Below, one piece after another: positions 33,893-43,145 of a stretch of DNA of 64,000 nt. Within the stretch, counting starts at the first letter, position 1. Each line of letters starts with the position of its first letter. The translations under genes were made by a program, and so were the position numbers. The DNA lies in contig NZ_JACSZW010000001.1 of assembly GCF_014472395.1 (NCBI RefSeq), positions 248,001 to 312,000 of the forward strand. The letters are read 5' to 3'. The notes beneath the pieces are model-generated. The model had not been told where the DNA came from. It saw nothing but the letters and a program-made list of their open reading frames with translations, and did not search any database. This DNA comes from Pedobacter sp. N36a. Lineage in GTDB: Bacteria > Bacteroidota > Bacteroidia > Sphingobacteriales > Sphingobacteriaceae.

Positions 33893-33996
33893 TGTTTTTT
33901 TATTGTTTTATATTGACGTTTAGCATCTTTAAATGGTCGATTTTTTGTTATTTTGAGTGTTATTAATACACCGAGCAATCTTTACATCAATTACAC

Positions 33997-34758
33997 ATGC
34001 CTGCAGCAGAGAAAAACAGCAACATTTTATCCATCGACATAGGTGGAACCAGTATTAAGGCTTGTATTTTAGATGTTAAAGGGGAACTCCTTTCTGAATA
34101 CACCAAAATTCCTACTCCAAAAAACTCTAGTCCAGAAGTCGTGATCAAATGTATCAAGGATCTGGCTTCAAAGCTGGACCAGTCATTTGTTAAAATTTCT
34201 ATCGGTTTTCCGGGATATGTGAAGTGTGGTGTGGTGATGACTGCCCCTAATCTGGCAAAGAAAAAATGGAACAATGTAGATCTTGCCCAGCAGATCAGTG
34301 ATACCTTTGGCAAACCGGTGCGTTTGGTGAATGATGCCGATCAGCAGGCCTTAGGTGTCGTATCTGGAAAAGGTTTTGAAATTGTATTTACAGTAGGCAC
34401 CGGTTTCGGGACCGCCTTATTATACGATGGCGACCTGCTTCCTCACCTGGAACTGGCCCACTTCCCTATCAGCAAGAATAAAGACTACGACGATTACATC
34501 GGCGACAGAGGCTTTAACAAGGTTGGCAAAAAGGAATGGAATGAGCGCTTACAACGCGTGATTGAAATTTATAAAACCGTATTTAATTACGACACCCTAT
34601 ATATCGGTGGTGGCAATTCAAAAGAAATTACTTTTCCATTAGACCCTAACATTATACTGGTTTCCAATAAAGACGGAATCAAGGGTGGTGCAAAACTATG
34701 GGACCTGGAAGATAAATTTCATGTATTTACTACTCACCCTAAAATCAACAGCAAATAA
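33997..34758 (+). CDS. ROK-family kinase, polyphosphate-glucokinase-like
   Basis: 253 aa. Phosphorylates glucose, probably using polyphosphate as well as ATP. ATP/phosphate-binding motif SIDIGGTSIKACILD (about 12), GFPGYVKCGVV (about 69), catalytic LVNDADQQALG (Asp about 113) and VGTGFGTALLYDGDLLPHLE (about 131) are all present. The zinc motif CxCGxxGC of most ROK repressors and kinases is absent, as expected for the PPGK branch. The stop codon shares a base with the gnd start, and zwf and pgl follow, so its glucose 6-phosphate feeds straight into the oxidative pentose phosphate pathway. Polyphosphate kinase and phosphatase genes lie at 53-56 kb. Confidence 0.82.
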   Translation: MPAAEKNSNILSIDIGGTSIKACILDVKGELLSEYTKIPTPKNSSPEVVIKCIKDLASKLDQSFVKISIGFPGYVKCGVVMTAPNLAKKKWNNVDLAQQISDTFGKPVRLVNDADQQALGVVSGKGFEIVFTVGTGFGTALLYDGDLLPHLELAHFPISKNKDYDDYIGDRGFNKVGKKEWNERLQRVIEIYKTVFNYDTLYIGGGNSKEITFPLDPNIILVSNKDGIKGGAKLWDLEDKFHVFTTHPKINSK

Positions 34759-36170
34759 TGAACAAGTACACTTTAGGAATGATTGGCCTGGGCACGATGG
34801 GCCGCAATTTATTGCTTAACATGGCCGACAATGGCTATTCTGTAACCGGTTACGACAAGAGTCCTGACATGTTAAAGAAGCTGGAAGAGGACGGAAAAGC
34901 ACATCAATTGAAAGGTTTTGCCGTACTGGAAGACTTTATACAGAGTTTGGAATTGCCAAGAAGAATCGTTCTTCTAGTACCAGCAGGTGCAATTGTAGAC
35001 AGTGTAATTCAAGAGCTTGTGCCATTATTGGATAAAGGTGACCTGATCATTGACAGTGGAAATTCTCATTTCACAGATACCAGCAGAAGAGCAGAAGAAC
35101 TTGCAGCGCAAGGACTACACTTCTTCGGTATGGGGATTTCTGGTGGTGAGGAAGGTGCGAGATTTGGTCCTAGTATGATGCCAGGTGGTGATAAAGAAGC
35201 TTATAACGCGGTTAAACCAATTCTAGAAGCAGTTTCTGCGAAAGTAAATGGTGATCCTTGTGTGGCTTATATTGGTCCTGGTGCTTCCGGTCATTTCGTG
35301 AAAATGGTGCATAACGGTATTGAATACAGTGTCATGCAAATTCTTGCGGAGACTTATGACTTGTTGAAAAACAGCCTTGGTTATAACAACGAGCAGATTT
35401 ATGCTACTTTCGATAAATGGAATAACGGCAGATTGAAGTCCTTCTTATTAGAGGTGACCAAAGACATCTTCAAAGTGAAAGATGTGAAATCTGGTGGTTA
35501 TCTGATTGATGTGATCAAAGATCAGGCGAAATCTAAAGGTACTGGAAAATGGACTTCTCAGGTTTCTATGGACTTGCAATTGCCGATTCCAACGATTAAT
35601 GAGTCGGTGAGTTCAAGAGATCTTTCTAAATTCAAAACGCTACGCGTTGCTTTAGGGGCGGCATTGCCTCATCCATCACAAAAAGTGGAAAACACCGAAG
35701 AATTTGAAGCACATTTAGAACAAGCGCTTTATTTTGCCATGATCACTTCTTATGCTCAGGGTTTACACTTGTTAGCACAAGCTTCTATTGAATATAAATA
35801 TGAACTGAACTTACAAGAGATCTCACAGATCTGGCGTGGTGGATGTATCATCAGAGCAGTATTGCTAGAAGATATTTATCAGGCGTATAAAAAACAACCT
35901 GAGCTTCCTCATTTATACTCAGATGAAAATATCCAGAAACAGCTAAAAGATATCCTGCCAGGAACTAGAAATGTGGTCATTACTGGCATCCAACATGGTA
36001 TTTCGGTACCTTGTTATGCTTCTGCCCTGACTTATTATGACTCGTTGAGAACTGCCAATTCGCCTTTAAACTTAACGCAGGCACAAAGAGACTTTTTTGG
36101 TGCACATACTTTTGAGCGCACAGACGAAGAAGGTATTTTCCATGCCAACTGGAACGAAAACAACCTATAA
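34758..36170 (+). CDS. gnd: 6-phosphogluconate dehydrogenase, decarboxylating
   Basis: 470 aa, the normal length. Converts 6-phosphogluconate to ribulose 5-phosphate and CO2 with NADP+. Rossmann motif GLGTMGRNLLLNMADNG (7-23); substrate loop GMGISGGEEGARFGPSMMPGG (about 127-147); and catalytic Lys in GASGHFVKMVHNGIEY (about 181). The C-terminal domain ends with the family's HAN. The start overlaps the kinase stop by one base (TAATG). It is third in enzymatic order but precedes zwf, the usual order in Bacteroidota. Confidence 0.95.
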   Translation: MNKYTLGMIGLGTMGRNLLLNMADNGYSVTGYDKSPDMLKKLEEDGKAHQLKGFAVLEDFIQSLELPRRIVLLVPAGAIVDSVIQELVPLLDKGDLIIDSGNSHFTDTSRRAEELAAQGLHFFGMGISGGEEGARFGPSMMPGGDKEAYNAVKPILEAVSAKVNGDPCVAYIGPGASGHFVKMVHNGIEYSVMQILAETYDLLKNSLGYNNEQIYATFDKWNNGRLKSFLLEVTKDIFKVKDVKSGGYLIDVIKDQAKSKGTGKWTSQVSMDLQLPIPTINESVSSRDLSKFKTLRVALGAALPHPSQKVENTEEFEAHLEQALYFAMITSYAQGLHLLAQASIEYKYELNLQEISQIWRGGCIIRAVLLEDIYQAYKKQPELPHLYSDENIQKQLKDILPGTRNVVITGIQHGISVPCYASALTYYDSLRTANSPLNLTQAQRDFFGAHTFERTDEEGIFHANWNENNL

Positions 36171-36203
36171 ATAACCCAGTGAACTAATACAACAATTTCA
36201 CAA

Positions 36204-37715
36204 ATGAAAACAAGCATCAACGTCAACCCAACCATAATCGTAATTTTTGGTGGTACCGGTGATTTAAATTTGCGCAAACTTGCGCCTGCACTTTACAATC
36301 TTTATGCTGATGGTTTTATGCCGTCAAAATTCGAGATTATTGGTACAGCCCGAAAGAAGCTTACGGATGATGACTTCAGAAAAACACTAATGAGCGGTGT
36401 AAACAGCTTTTCAAGATCCGGTAAGGTAAAAGAAGAGAAGTGGAGCAAATTTGCAGCACATATTTCTTATAGTCCTGTAGATGTGGAAGCACCGGAAACT
36501 TTTGGTGTTTTAAAAGCTAATATCGAAAAGTTCCAGGAGGAATTTGGACCAACTACACAGGTGCTTTATTACCTGGCAGTAGCACCAAACCTTTTCCCAC
36601 TGATTGCAAAATGTCTTTCGGAATATGAACTGGCAGGTGATGAAGACAATTGTAGAATTGTAATTGAGAAGCCTTTTGGAAGAGATTTAGAGACTGCAAG
36701 AGAACTGAATGCCATTCTAACGGGCATCTTTACCGAGAAACAGATCTATCGTATAGATCATTACCTGGGTAAAGAAACGGTACAAAATATCATGGCTTTC
36801 CGCTTTGCGAACTCCTTCCTGGAGCCGCTATGGAACCGTACTTATATTGATCACGTACAGATTTCTGTGACCGAGCAATTGGGTGTTGGCGAAAGAGGTG
36901 GTTACTATGAAAGTGCTGGTGCATTAAGGGATATGATCCAGAATCACTTGTTACAATTGCTTTGTCTGATCGGAATGGAAACGCCAATTAACTTTGATGC
37001 TGACGAGATCAGAAATAAAAAAGTAGATGTATTGAAGGCCATGCGTCCTTTTAGTCCAGAAGACATCAGGTTTAGTACGGTCCGCGGACAGTATTCTAAA
37101 GGATGGGTTGAAGGAAAAGAAGTGCCGGGATACAGGCATGAAACCGGTGTTGATCCAGATTCTAATACAGAAACTTTTGCTGCGATTAAGTTCTTCGTGG
37201 ACAACTGGAGATGGCAGGGCATTCCTTTCTATGTACGTACAGGAAAGCGCTTATTCCAGACTTCTTCATTGATCACGATTCAGTTTAAGGATGTACCTCA
37301 TCAGGTATTCCCTTCTGCAGTAACTGAACATTGGCAGCAAAACAGGCTGATCATCAGTATTCAGCCGGAAATGAGTATCCGTTTACAGGTACAGGCGAAA
37401 AGACCTGGTTTAGACATGGTTTTAAACCCTGTGGATATGGTGTTCGATTACAAAGGAACCTATTCTTCTCAAGCTCCTGAAGCTTATGAAACCTTGTTAT
37501 TGGATGTCATGACAGGTGATCAAACGCAGTTTATGCGTGCCGATCAGGTAGAGAGTGCCTGGGAATTGTTGATGCCTATCGTGAATGCATGGGGCACTAA
37601 AAAATCATTGAGTTTCCCGAATTATCCGGCAGACTCATGGGGTCCGGAAGATGCAGAAGCATTGATTGCCAGAGATGGCTTCCACTGGTTCACTTTACCA
37701 TTGAAAGAAGATTAA
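36204..37715 (+). CDS. zwf: Glucose-6-phosphate 1-dehydrogenase
   Basis: 503 aa, normal length. Oxidises glucose 6-phosphate to 6-phosphogluconolactone. Nucleotide-binding motif FGGTGDLNLRKLAPALYNL (about 12-30) and the active-site signature RIDHYLGKETVQN (about 183) with its Lys and His. The C-terminal beta-sheet region (WQGIPFYVRTGKRL) is intact. It follows gnd by 33 bp, and a hairpin at 37741 follows it, before pgl. Confidence 0.95.
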   Translation: MKTSINVNPTIIVIFGGTGDLNLRKLAPALYNLYADGFMPSKFEIIGTARKKLTDDDFRKTLMSGVNSFSRSGKVKEEKWSKFAAHISYSPVDVEAPETFGVLKANIEKFQEEFGPTTQVLYYLAVAPNLFPLIAKCLSEYELAGDEDNCRIVIEKPFGRDLETARELNAILTGIFTEKQIYRIDHYLGKETVQNIMAFRFANSFLEPLWNRTYIDHVQISVTEQLGVGERGGYYESAGALRDMIQNHLLQLLCLIGMETPINFDADEIRNKKVDVLKAMRPFSPEDIRFSTVRGQYSKGWVEGKEVPGYRHETGVDPDSNTETFAAIKFFVDNWRWQGIPFYVRTGKRLFQTSSLITIQFKDVPHQVFPSAVTEHWQQNRLIISIQPEMSIRLQVQAKRPGLDMVLNPVDMVFDYKGTYSSQAPEAYETLLLDVMTGDQTQFMRADQVESAWELLMPIVNAWGTKKSLSFPNYPADSWGPEDAEALIARDGFHWFTLPLKED

Positions 37716-37740
37716 AAACATAAAATAAACATTGTTCAAG

Positions 37741-37786
37741 AGGCTAATCCTGATACGGTCTACACCGATTTAGGATTAGCCTTTTA
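37741..37786 (+). terminator. Terminator-like hairpin between zwf and pgl
   Basis: The perfect 11-bp arms aggctaatcct and aggattagcct enclose a loop that itself can pair (acggt/accg), followed by tttta. It lies 25 bp after the zwf stop and 20 bp before the pgl start. It probably lowers or stops read-through into pgl, or protects the upstream mRNA end. Confidence 0.7.
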
Positions 37787-37805
37787 GCTAATAAAACAAA
37801 TACGA

Positions 37806-38531
37806 ATGAACTTATTGATTTATAAAACCCAGGAAGAATTACAGCAGGATCTAGTGGATTATATTGTTGCAATTGCCAACAAAGCGATTGAAGAACAAGG
37901 CTATTTCAATTTTGTACTGACCGGGGGTAACTCTCCAAAAGAATTGTACCACTCACTGGCTACAACCTATAAAGATAAAATCGACTGGACTAAAGTATAT
38001 TTCTTCTTCGGCGATGAACGAAATGTGATGCCTGATCATGAAAGCTATAATGGCTTAATGGCAAAAAGAGCGATGCTCGACCTGCTGGAGATTCCTGCAA
38101 ATCAGATTTTTTATGTAGATACGACACTTGCTCCTGAAAAAGCAGCAATTGAGTATACGAAAGCAATTAATGCCCATTTCGATGGTGCAGATCTTTGTTT
38201 CGACCTGATTTTACTGGGCATGGGCGATGATGCACATACGGCTTCCCTATTTCCAGGAACTACGATCCTGAATAATAAAGAAGTAGAAGTGGATTCTGTG
38301 TTTGTAGAAAAATTGTCGACTTACCGCATTAGCTTCACTGCTCCATTGATCAATAAAGCGAAGAATATTGCATTCTTAGTTTTCGGTGAGAATAAAGCAG
38401 AAGCAGTGAAACATGTGATCGAAGATCAAAAGAAAAATCCGAAATTATATCCTACACAGTTGATTAAACCAGTAGACGGAAGCGTGACCTGGTTTTTAGA
38501 TGATGCTGCCGCAGCATTGTTGGATCACTAG
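37806..38531 (+). CDS. pgl: 6-phosphogluconolactonase
   Basis: 241 aa, DevB/SOL type. Hydrolyses 6-phosphogluconolactone, the step between Zwf and Gnd. Family motifs visible: NFVLTGGNSPKELYHSL (about 35-51), WTKVYFFFGDERNVMPDHESYNG (about 62-84) and LGMGDDAHTASLFPGT (about 137-152, with the catalytic His). Last gene of the pentose phosphate block; a strong terminator follows. Confidence 0.93.
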   Translation: MNLLIYKTQEELQQDLVDYIVAIANKAIEEQGYFNFVLTGGNSPKELYHSLATTYKDKIDWTKVYFFFGDERNVMPDHESYNGLMAKRAMLDLLEIPANQIFYVDTTLAPEKAAIEYTKAINAHFDGADLCFDLILLGMGDDAHTASLFPGTTILNNKEVEVDSVFVEKLSTYRISFTAPLINKAKNIAFLVFGENKAEAVKHVIEDQKKNPKLYPTQLIKPVDGSVTWFLDDAAAALLDH

Positions 38532-38552
38532 TCTTATTTTTAATATCGGTTG

Positions 38553-38592
38553 AAAAGACCGGCTTCCTATCTGGTTGCCGGTCTTTTTTTTT
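38553..38592 (+). terminator. Rho-independent terminator after pgl
   Basis: The stem aaaagaccggc / gccggtctttt has 11 paired bases, a 13-base loop and a run of nine T. It lies 22 bp after the pgl stop. A textbook intrinsic terminator. Confidence 0.9.
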
Positions 38593-38926
38593 GGAAATAG
38601 TCATGATTTCGTCTAGCCATATTCCAGGCCTAGAATCTATAAATACATGAGGTATTTTGAGGACATACCTCCCCGAAAAACAACAAAAATTATTGCATTA
38701 CAAGCAATAATCTACGTTCCAAGATTAAATAAATTTGATCGTGTTATAGTTGTCTTTTAGCGAAACCAAAAAACATAGACTATTTTTTCTAATTAAGAAA
38801 TATTTTTAGAAATAAACAACCAAATAAGAAAACAAGGACGCTTATTTACTTCTAATAGAAATAAAATACATAACTATTCAAAATATAATGAACAATATGA
38901 ACAGCCGTTAAACCCTTATTCTCTCT

Positions 38927-38934
38927 TATGTTTG
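38927..38934 (+). promoter_or_regulatory. -7 promoter element TAnnTTTG of the Ig-like surface operon
   Basis: tatgtttg is an exact consensus match, 65 bp before the ATG at 39000. The -33 region (about 38901-38906) is a weak match. The resulting leader would carry the palindrome at 38955-38981. Confidence 0.45.
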
Positions 38935-38954
38935 AAGTAACGTAAAAAATAGCC

Positions 38955-38981
38955 ATTTTATTATCCTGAAGGTAATAAAAT
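38955..38981 (+). promoter_or_regulatory. Leader palindrome before Ig-like surface protein gene
   Basis: The arms attttatta and taataaaat are perfect complements, and the 9-base centre tcctgaagg can partly pair. Direct copies of agcc flank it. It ends 18 bp before the start codon, so a folded hairpin would hide or space the ribosome-binding region. Role unknown. Confidence 0.45.
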
Positions 38982-38999
38982 AGCCGAAAACTCTCTAAA

Positions 39000-41297
39000 A
39001 TGTCGCTGTTCAGTTTGAAAAACATCAGTAGAAATTGTTTTTTATTACTATTAACGATTACGTTAATTGTGATCTGGGGAGACGATGTGAAAGGGCAGCG
39101 GGTTTATGCAACTACAAGTAGTGCAAGTGCTAATTCCTCAAGCCCTTTAAAAACAGTCTCCAATATTGCAAATTGCACAAGTGGGACTGGAAATTCTACC
39201 ATCCAACCTAGCGCCACTCCACTCACCCGAGTTCTTGCAAAAGGAACAAATGGGGGACTAGGAGTAGGTACCGCCACTATTGCTTATGCAGACCTTAAAT
39301 TCGACGCTGCAGTTCCATCAAATACAATAGTATTTGCAAAAATAACAGCAGTGTCACTTCCAACATCAGCAAGTACAGTTACTGGAGTTGCCCTTAATAA
39401 CGGCGTAGCAGCCGCTGGAACTGCTTTTTACAATATCGTTGCTGGAGATGGCTCACAATATGTTGCTGTTTATGCGACCGCGGCTTTTAATCAAATACGC
39501 ATAAATGTTACTGCAGCAGGAAGTGGACTTTTGAACGTAACTCCAGAAGAAACCGCTAGCGTAGACATACAATATGCTTACTACAATGCAAACGGCTCCT
39601 CTGCTCCTGTCGATTGCGGAATTGCTATTGGTACCTCAAAATCTGGAAATGGAGCGGTAGATAATATGCAACAAGCCATAGATGGAAACCTTACTACTTA
39701 TTCTACTATTACCCCAGCAGCATTGCTAAGTAGTGTAAATCAACACTTCTATTTTTCTGCATTATCAAATACAACTGACGAAATTAAAGTAACCCTTTCT
39801 GTTCCAGCGATGGCCCTAAGTCTTGGCTTGGCAAATACAATTACTATAAGCGCCTATAATGGAAGCAATCCAACCGCAGTCTGGACGCAAACTCTTGGAA
39901 CATTACTCAGCCTTGACTTACTCACTTTACTTGGTAGTGGAATACCAGTAACCACCTCTATTAAACCAGGTGCTTCCTTTGACCGATTAACTGTTAACAG
40001 CGCAGCAGTACTAAGTGTCCTATTTTCTTTGCGCGTACATGAAGTTCAGATCACCGCTGCAAGTCCGGTGCTTACGGTTCCAAATCCTACCATCTGTGCC
40101 AATACCTCTACCACATTAGTAGTTACCCCTCCAGCTTTAACTACCGCTAAATGGTATGATGCCGCCACTGGAGGAAACTTAGTAGGTACAGGAAATAGCT
40201 TTACTACTCCTCTGCTAACGACTACGACAACTTATTATGTTGCGATCGTTAAAAATGGCTGTACAGAAGAATCTATTAGGGTGCCAGCCTTGGTTACCGT
40301 GCTTCCAGCTCCAGATATCAGCCCAATTTTGGGAACATTAACTGCATGCGTTGGGAAAACAACTTCATTAAGCAGCTTAACTGCAGGGGGTAATTGGACT
40401 AGCGGTACTCCAACCGTGGCAACCATTGATCAAATTACAGGAATAGTGACAGGCCAAACTACTGGTACCTCAATTATCACCTATACAGTTACTGGCGCAA
40501 ATAATTGCACCAAAAGTACTACAGCCATAGTAACGATCAATACATTACCTGCTGTTCCCACCATTAGCGGAACATTAACTGCCTGTGTGGGTAAAACCAC
40601 TACATTAACAGGTAATCCAACTGGCGGAGTTTGGAGCAGTGCTACTCCAGCAGTTGCGACCATTGACCCGGCTACCGGAATTGTGACTGGTGTAACCTCC
40701 GGAACTTCTGTGATTACCTATACAGTGATCAATGCGAATGGTTGTACGTCTTCGCAAACAGCAACAGTCACCATCTACGCTTTACCTGTGGTTGCTGCTA
40801 TTACAGGAATAATGAGCACCTGTATTGGTAAAACAACGCAGTTAGCAAATACCACAAGTCCGGGAGTATGGAGCAGCGCAAACCCAACCATTGCAACGGT
40901 AAACAGTACTGGTCTGGTAACTGGTATTGCTGTTGGAACTGCCACAATCAACTACACAGTGACCAATGGGAACGGGTGTATTACGATCGTTACGGCCAGC
41001 GTGACGGTTCATCTGCAACCGGCCCTCCCCACAATCACTCAGAAAAATTTATGCTTAGGACAGGCGGTAGACCTAAACACCTTAAATCCAAATGACGGAA
41101 ACGGAACAACTGGTGGCACCTACTCCTGGTCTGCGATCAGCGCTGGAGGAACTCCTTTAAGTTCTACAACAGTTTCCCCGGCGCTTGGCAATACTACCTA
41201 TTACTTACGGTACACAAAAGACGGTTGTTTTAGCGACAGCAGTGTGTTGATCATCATGCACCCGAAACCACCCACCCCACATGTCATTTTAAATTAA
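39000..41297 (+). CDS. Secreted multi-domain protein with Ig-like (BID/Big_2-type) repeats
   Basis: 765 aa. A signal segment (FLLLLTITLIVIWGDDVKG) leads into an N-terminal beta-rich region (30-355). One CHU-type Ig module (ICANTSTTLVV...KWYDAATGGN, about 370-440) follows, then three Big_2-like repeats of about 80 aa with the pattern CVGKTTxLxxxxxGGxWxSxxPxVATIDxxTGIVTG...ITYTVxxxNGCT (about 445-680). A last Ig-like module follows. The chain ends at HPKPPTPHVILN, which looks like the linker between such modules rather than a terminus. There is no CHU_C signal of its own; the signal-bearing partner may be the third gene of this operon. Likely a surface-exposed adhesin. Confidence 0.85.
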   Translation: MSLFSLKNISRNCFLLLLTITLIVIWGDDVKGQRVYATTSSASANSSSPLKTVSNIANCTSGTGNSTIQPSATPLTRVLAKGTNGGLGVGTATIAYADLKFDAAVPSNTIVFAKITAVSLPTSASTVTGVALNNGVAAAGTAFYNIVAGDGSQYVAVYATAAFNQIRINVTAAGSGLLNVTPEETASVDIQYAYYNANGSSAPVDCGIAIGTSKSGNGAVDNMQQAIDGNLTTYSTITPAALLSSVNQHFYFSALSNTTDEIKVTLSVPAMALSLGLANTITISAYNGSNPTAVWTQTLGTLLSLDLLTLLGSGIPVTTSIKPGASFDRLTVNSAAVLSVLFSLRVHEVQITAASPVLTVPNPTICANTSTTLVVTPPALTTAKWYDAATGGNLVGTGNSFTTPLLTTTTTYYVAIVKNGCTEESIRVPALVTVLPAPDISPILGTLTACVGKTTSLSSLTAGGNWTSGTPTVATIDQITGIVTGQTTGTSIITYTVTGANNCTKSTTAIVTINTLPAVPTISGTLTACVGKTTTLTGNPTGGVWSSATPAVATIDPATGIVTGVTSGTSVITYTVINANGCTSSQTATVTIYALPVVAAITGIMSTCIGKTTQLANTTSPGVWSSANPTIATVNSTGLVTGIAVGTATINYTVTNGNGCITIVTASVTVHLQPALPTITQKNLCLGQAVDLNTLNPNDGNGTTGGTYSWSAISAGGTPLSSTTVSPALGNTTYYLRYTKDGCFSDSSVLIIMHPKPPTPHVILN

Positions 41298-41324
41298 CCT
41301 ACATAAACTCTTAAAACTTAAATT

Positions 41325-42113
41325 ATGAAAACGAAATTCAAAACCCTGAAACTAATTGCAATTGCAGTGACTCTATTTGCATTGCCTTTTAACGCGTCAG
41401 CAAGTGCCTTTGATCTGTATTTATGCGGAGGCGGAACAGCAAGTCTGCTCCCAGATGTGACAGTCACAGGTACACTTAAAGTGAATGACATCGTCGTTTG
41501 GCAGGAATTCAATGCGACAACCGATGTGCCAATGGGAACGGCAACGCAGCTGACGGTGACTGCAAATGGAGTTGCTCCTTCATTTCCACTTCCAGCATTA
41601 GGTACCGGTGCTCATAATTATAAAGTTTTTGTCATCTCGGCCAGTGCAAATTCTTGTTCTGGAGATGTATCCGATGCATTTAAAATATATGCATTGCCAG
41701 CACCAACAATTACGCTTGCCGCTCCAACACTTACTTTTTGTGAATCTGGTTCAAATACCGCTTTAACAAGTTCAGTAATTACCGCTACCGCAGCAGCACT
41801 TGCAACAGAACTGACAGATGTAAGCTACGAATTCGTATGGTCTGCAACAAAAGATGCTAACGCTGTAGGTGATGTCACCACAGTAGGTACTATCGATCCG
41901 ATACTACCAGCAAGTTTAAACGTTAACACCTTCACTTTAAACAATACTGCAGGACATGGCGCTTATATATTTAAAGCAAAAATAAACTACAAAGTTGCGG
42001 CAGGTACGCTTAAAGGCGACACTGGTACTGGATGTATTGTGGAATCAGGGGCCTCGCCTACGATTAACGTAACGGCTAAACCAGCTAAACCAATAATTAG
42101 AATTGCACCATAA
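41325..42113 (+). CDS. Secreted beta-rich protein with gliding-type Ig module
   Basis: 262 aa. A signal peptide ends NASASA, followed by two modules with the C...C pattern (LYLCGGGTASLLP...SANSCSGDVS and LTFCESGSNTAL...GCIVESG) seen in Ig/PKD-like modules of Bacteroidota surface giants. It ends in TAKPAKPIIRIAP, again like an inter-module linker. 27 bp separate it from the gene before and 17 bp from the one after. I do not recognise a named family. It is presumably exported and assembled with its operon partners. Confidence 0.75.
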   Translation: MKTKFKTLKLIAIAVTLFALPFNASASAFDLYLCGGGTASLLPDVTVTGTLKVNDIVVWQEFNATTDVPMGTATQLTVTANGVAPSFPLPALGTGAHNYKVFVISASANSCSGDVSDAFKIYALPAPTITLAAPTLTFCESGSNTALTSSVITATAAALATELTDVSYEFVWSATKDANAVGDVTTVGTIDPILPASLNVNTFTLNNTAGHGAYIFKAKINYKVAAGTLKGDTGTGCIVESGASPTINVTAKPAKPIIRIAP

Positions 42114-42130
42114 TCATTAGTTCATAATTA

Positions 42131-43072
42131 ATGTTTAACGGAAAAACAGGATTTGTGTCAGGTATGCTGTTGCTCAGTGCAACGGCATGCTTTGCGCAAT
42201 CTAATGGCCAGGCAACCGCAGTAATTCCTGCGGGTTCGTCCTTAAAATTACGGGCCGCTTCTGTTAATGCAGTGAGTTATCAGTGGTTAAAAAATGGCGT
42301 CATTATACCTGAGGCCACTAATATTGAATATGCCGCTTTCGATCCTGGCATCTACACCGTGATTTCTTACAATACAAATGGTTGTGCTTCTGACATTTCA
42401 GACCCCCTCCTGCTCACTGGAGGGACGGTACTGGTATTGAGTGCAGACCTAATGATTACCAAAAGTTCAGAGAATAAATCGATTACCGTAAATGATGCTT
42501 TTGAATACTTGTTACAGGTAAAAAACAATGGTGTCGGCTCGGCCAGCAACGTGAAAGTTCAGGATATCCTTCCGGAAAACATGGTCTTAGAACAGTTGCT
42601 TCACCCTAGCTTAGGTTACGCCGATTATGCACTGGGCAGTAGAACCGTATTATGGCAGATTCCGAAACTGGAGAATGGAGAATCAGCAAGCTTAAGAATC
42701 AGAGTGAAACCTTCAAAACCCGGTATGCTGGAAAACACAGCGACTGTGTCCGCCACAGAATCAGATCCTGATCTGTCAAACAATACTTCTACCAACCGGA
42801 AATCGGTAACTGATTTAATTATTAGTAATGTATTTACGCCAAATGGCGATGGAAAAAATGACACCTTTACCATTCCAGGATTGGAAAGATATCCTGAAAA
42901 TGAGCTGAGTATTTTCAACCGCTGGGGATCAGCGGTGCTGGAGAAAAAACCTTACAAGAATGACTGGGACGGATCACAACTGTCGGAAGGGACCTATTTC
43001 TACCTGCTGAAAGTTAAAATGGCCAATAACACCTGGGAAATTTACAAAGGATTTGTCACGATTATCCGCTAA
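42131..43072 (+). CDS. Secreted protein with DUF11 module and CHU_C (type B T9SS) C-terminal domain
   Basis: 313 aa. A signal peptide ([13 protein letters not shown]) is followed by an Ig-like module ([16 protein letters not shown], 25-95), then a DUF11 module (about 105-225: [29 protein letters not shown] and [14 protein letters not shown]). The CHU_C domain covers about 230-313 ([46 protein letters not shown]). CHU_C is a type IX secretion signal. Third gene of the operon and the only one with a sorting signal. No PorP/SprF partner is encoded nearby; the closest is at 16.9 kb. Confidence 0.88.
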   Translation: MFNGKTGFVSGMLLLSATACFAQSNGQATAVIPAGSSLKLRAASVNAVSYQWLKNGVIIPEATNIEYAAFDPGIYTVISYNTNGCASDISDPLLLTGGTVLVLSADLMITKSSENKSITVNDAFEYLLQVKNNGVGSASNVKVQDILPENMVLEQLLHPSLGYADYALGSRTVLWQIPKLENGESASLRIRVKPSKPGMLENTATVSATESDPDLSNNTSTNRKSVTDLIISNVFTPNGDGKNDTFTIPGLERYPENELSIFNRWGSAVLEKKPYKNDWDGSQLSEGTYFYLLKVKMANNTWEIYKGFVTIIR

Positions 43073-43097
43073 AATAAAAACATGCGCTCGATTATTG

Positions 43098-43136
43098 AAA
43101 AAATCCGGCTCCTCTTCCTGAGGCAGCCGGATTTTT
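43098..43136. terminator. Bidirectional terminator between convergent genes
   Basis: Arms aaaaaatccggct and agccggattttt pair fully, with a further cct/agg pair inside the loop. A-rich on the left and T-rich on the right, it can end the surface operon (plus) and the SusC/SusD operon (minus). Confidence 0.85.
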
Positions 43137-43145
43137 CATTTTTAG

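Larger units (their letters stand above)
38593..38999. other. Intergenic region upstream of Ig-like surface operon
   Basis: About 407 AT-rich bases without a gene. The promoter-proximal end carries an exact -7 motif and a leader palindrome, listed separately. Nothing else is recognised. Confidence 0.5.
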
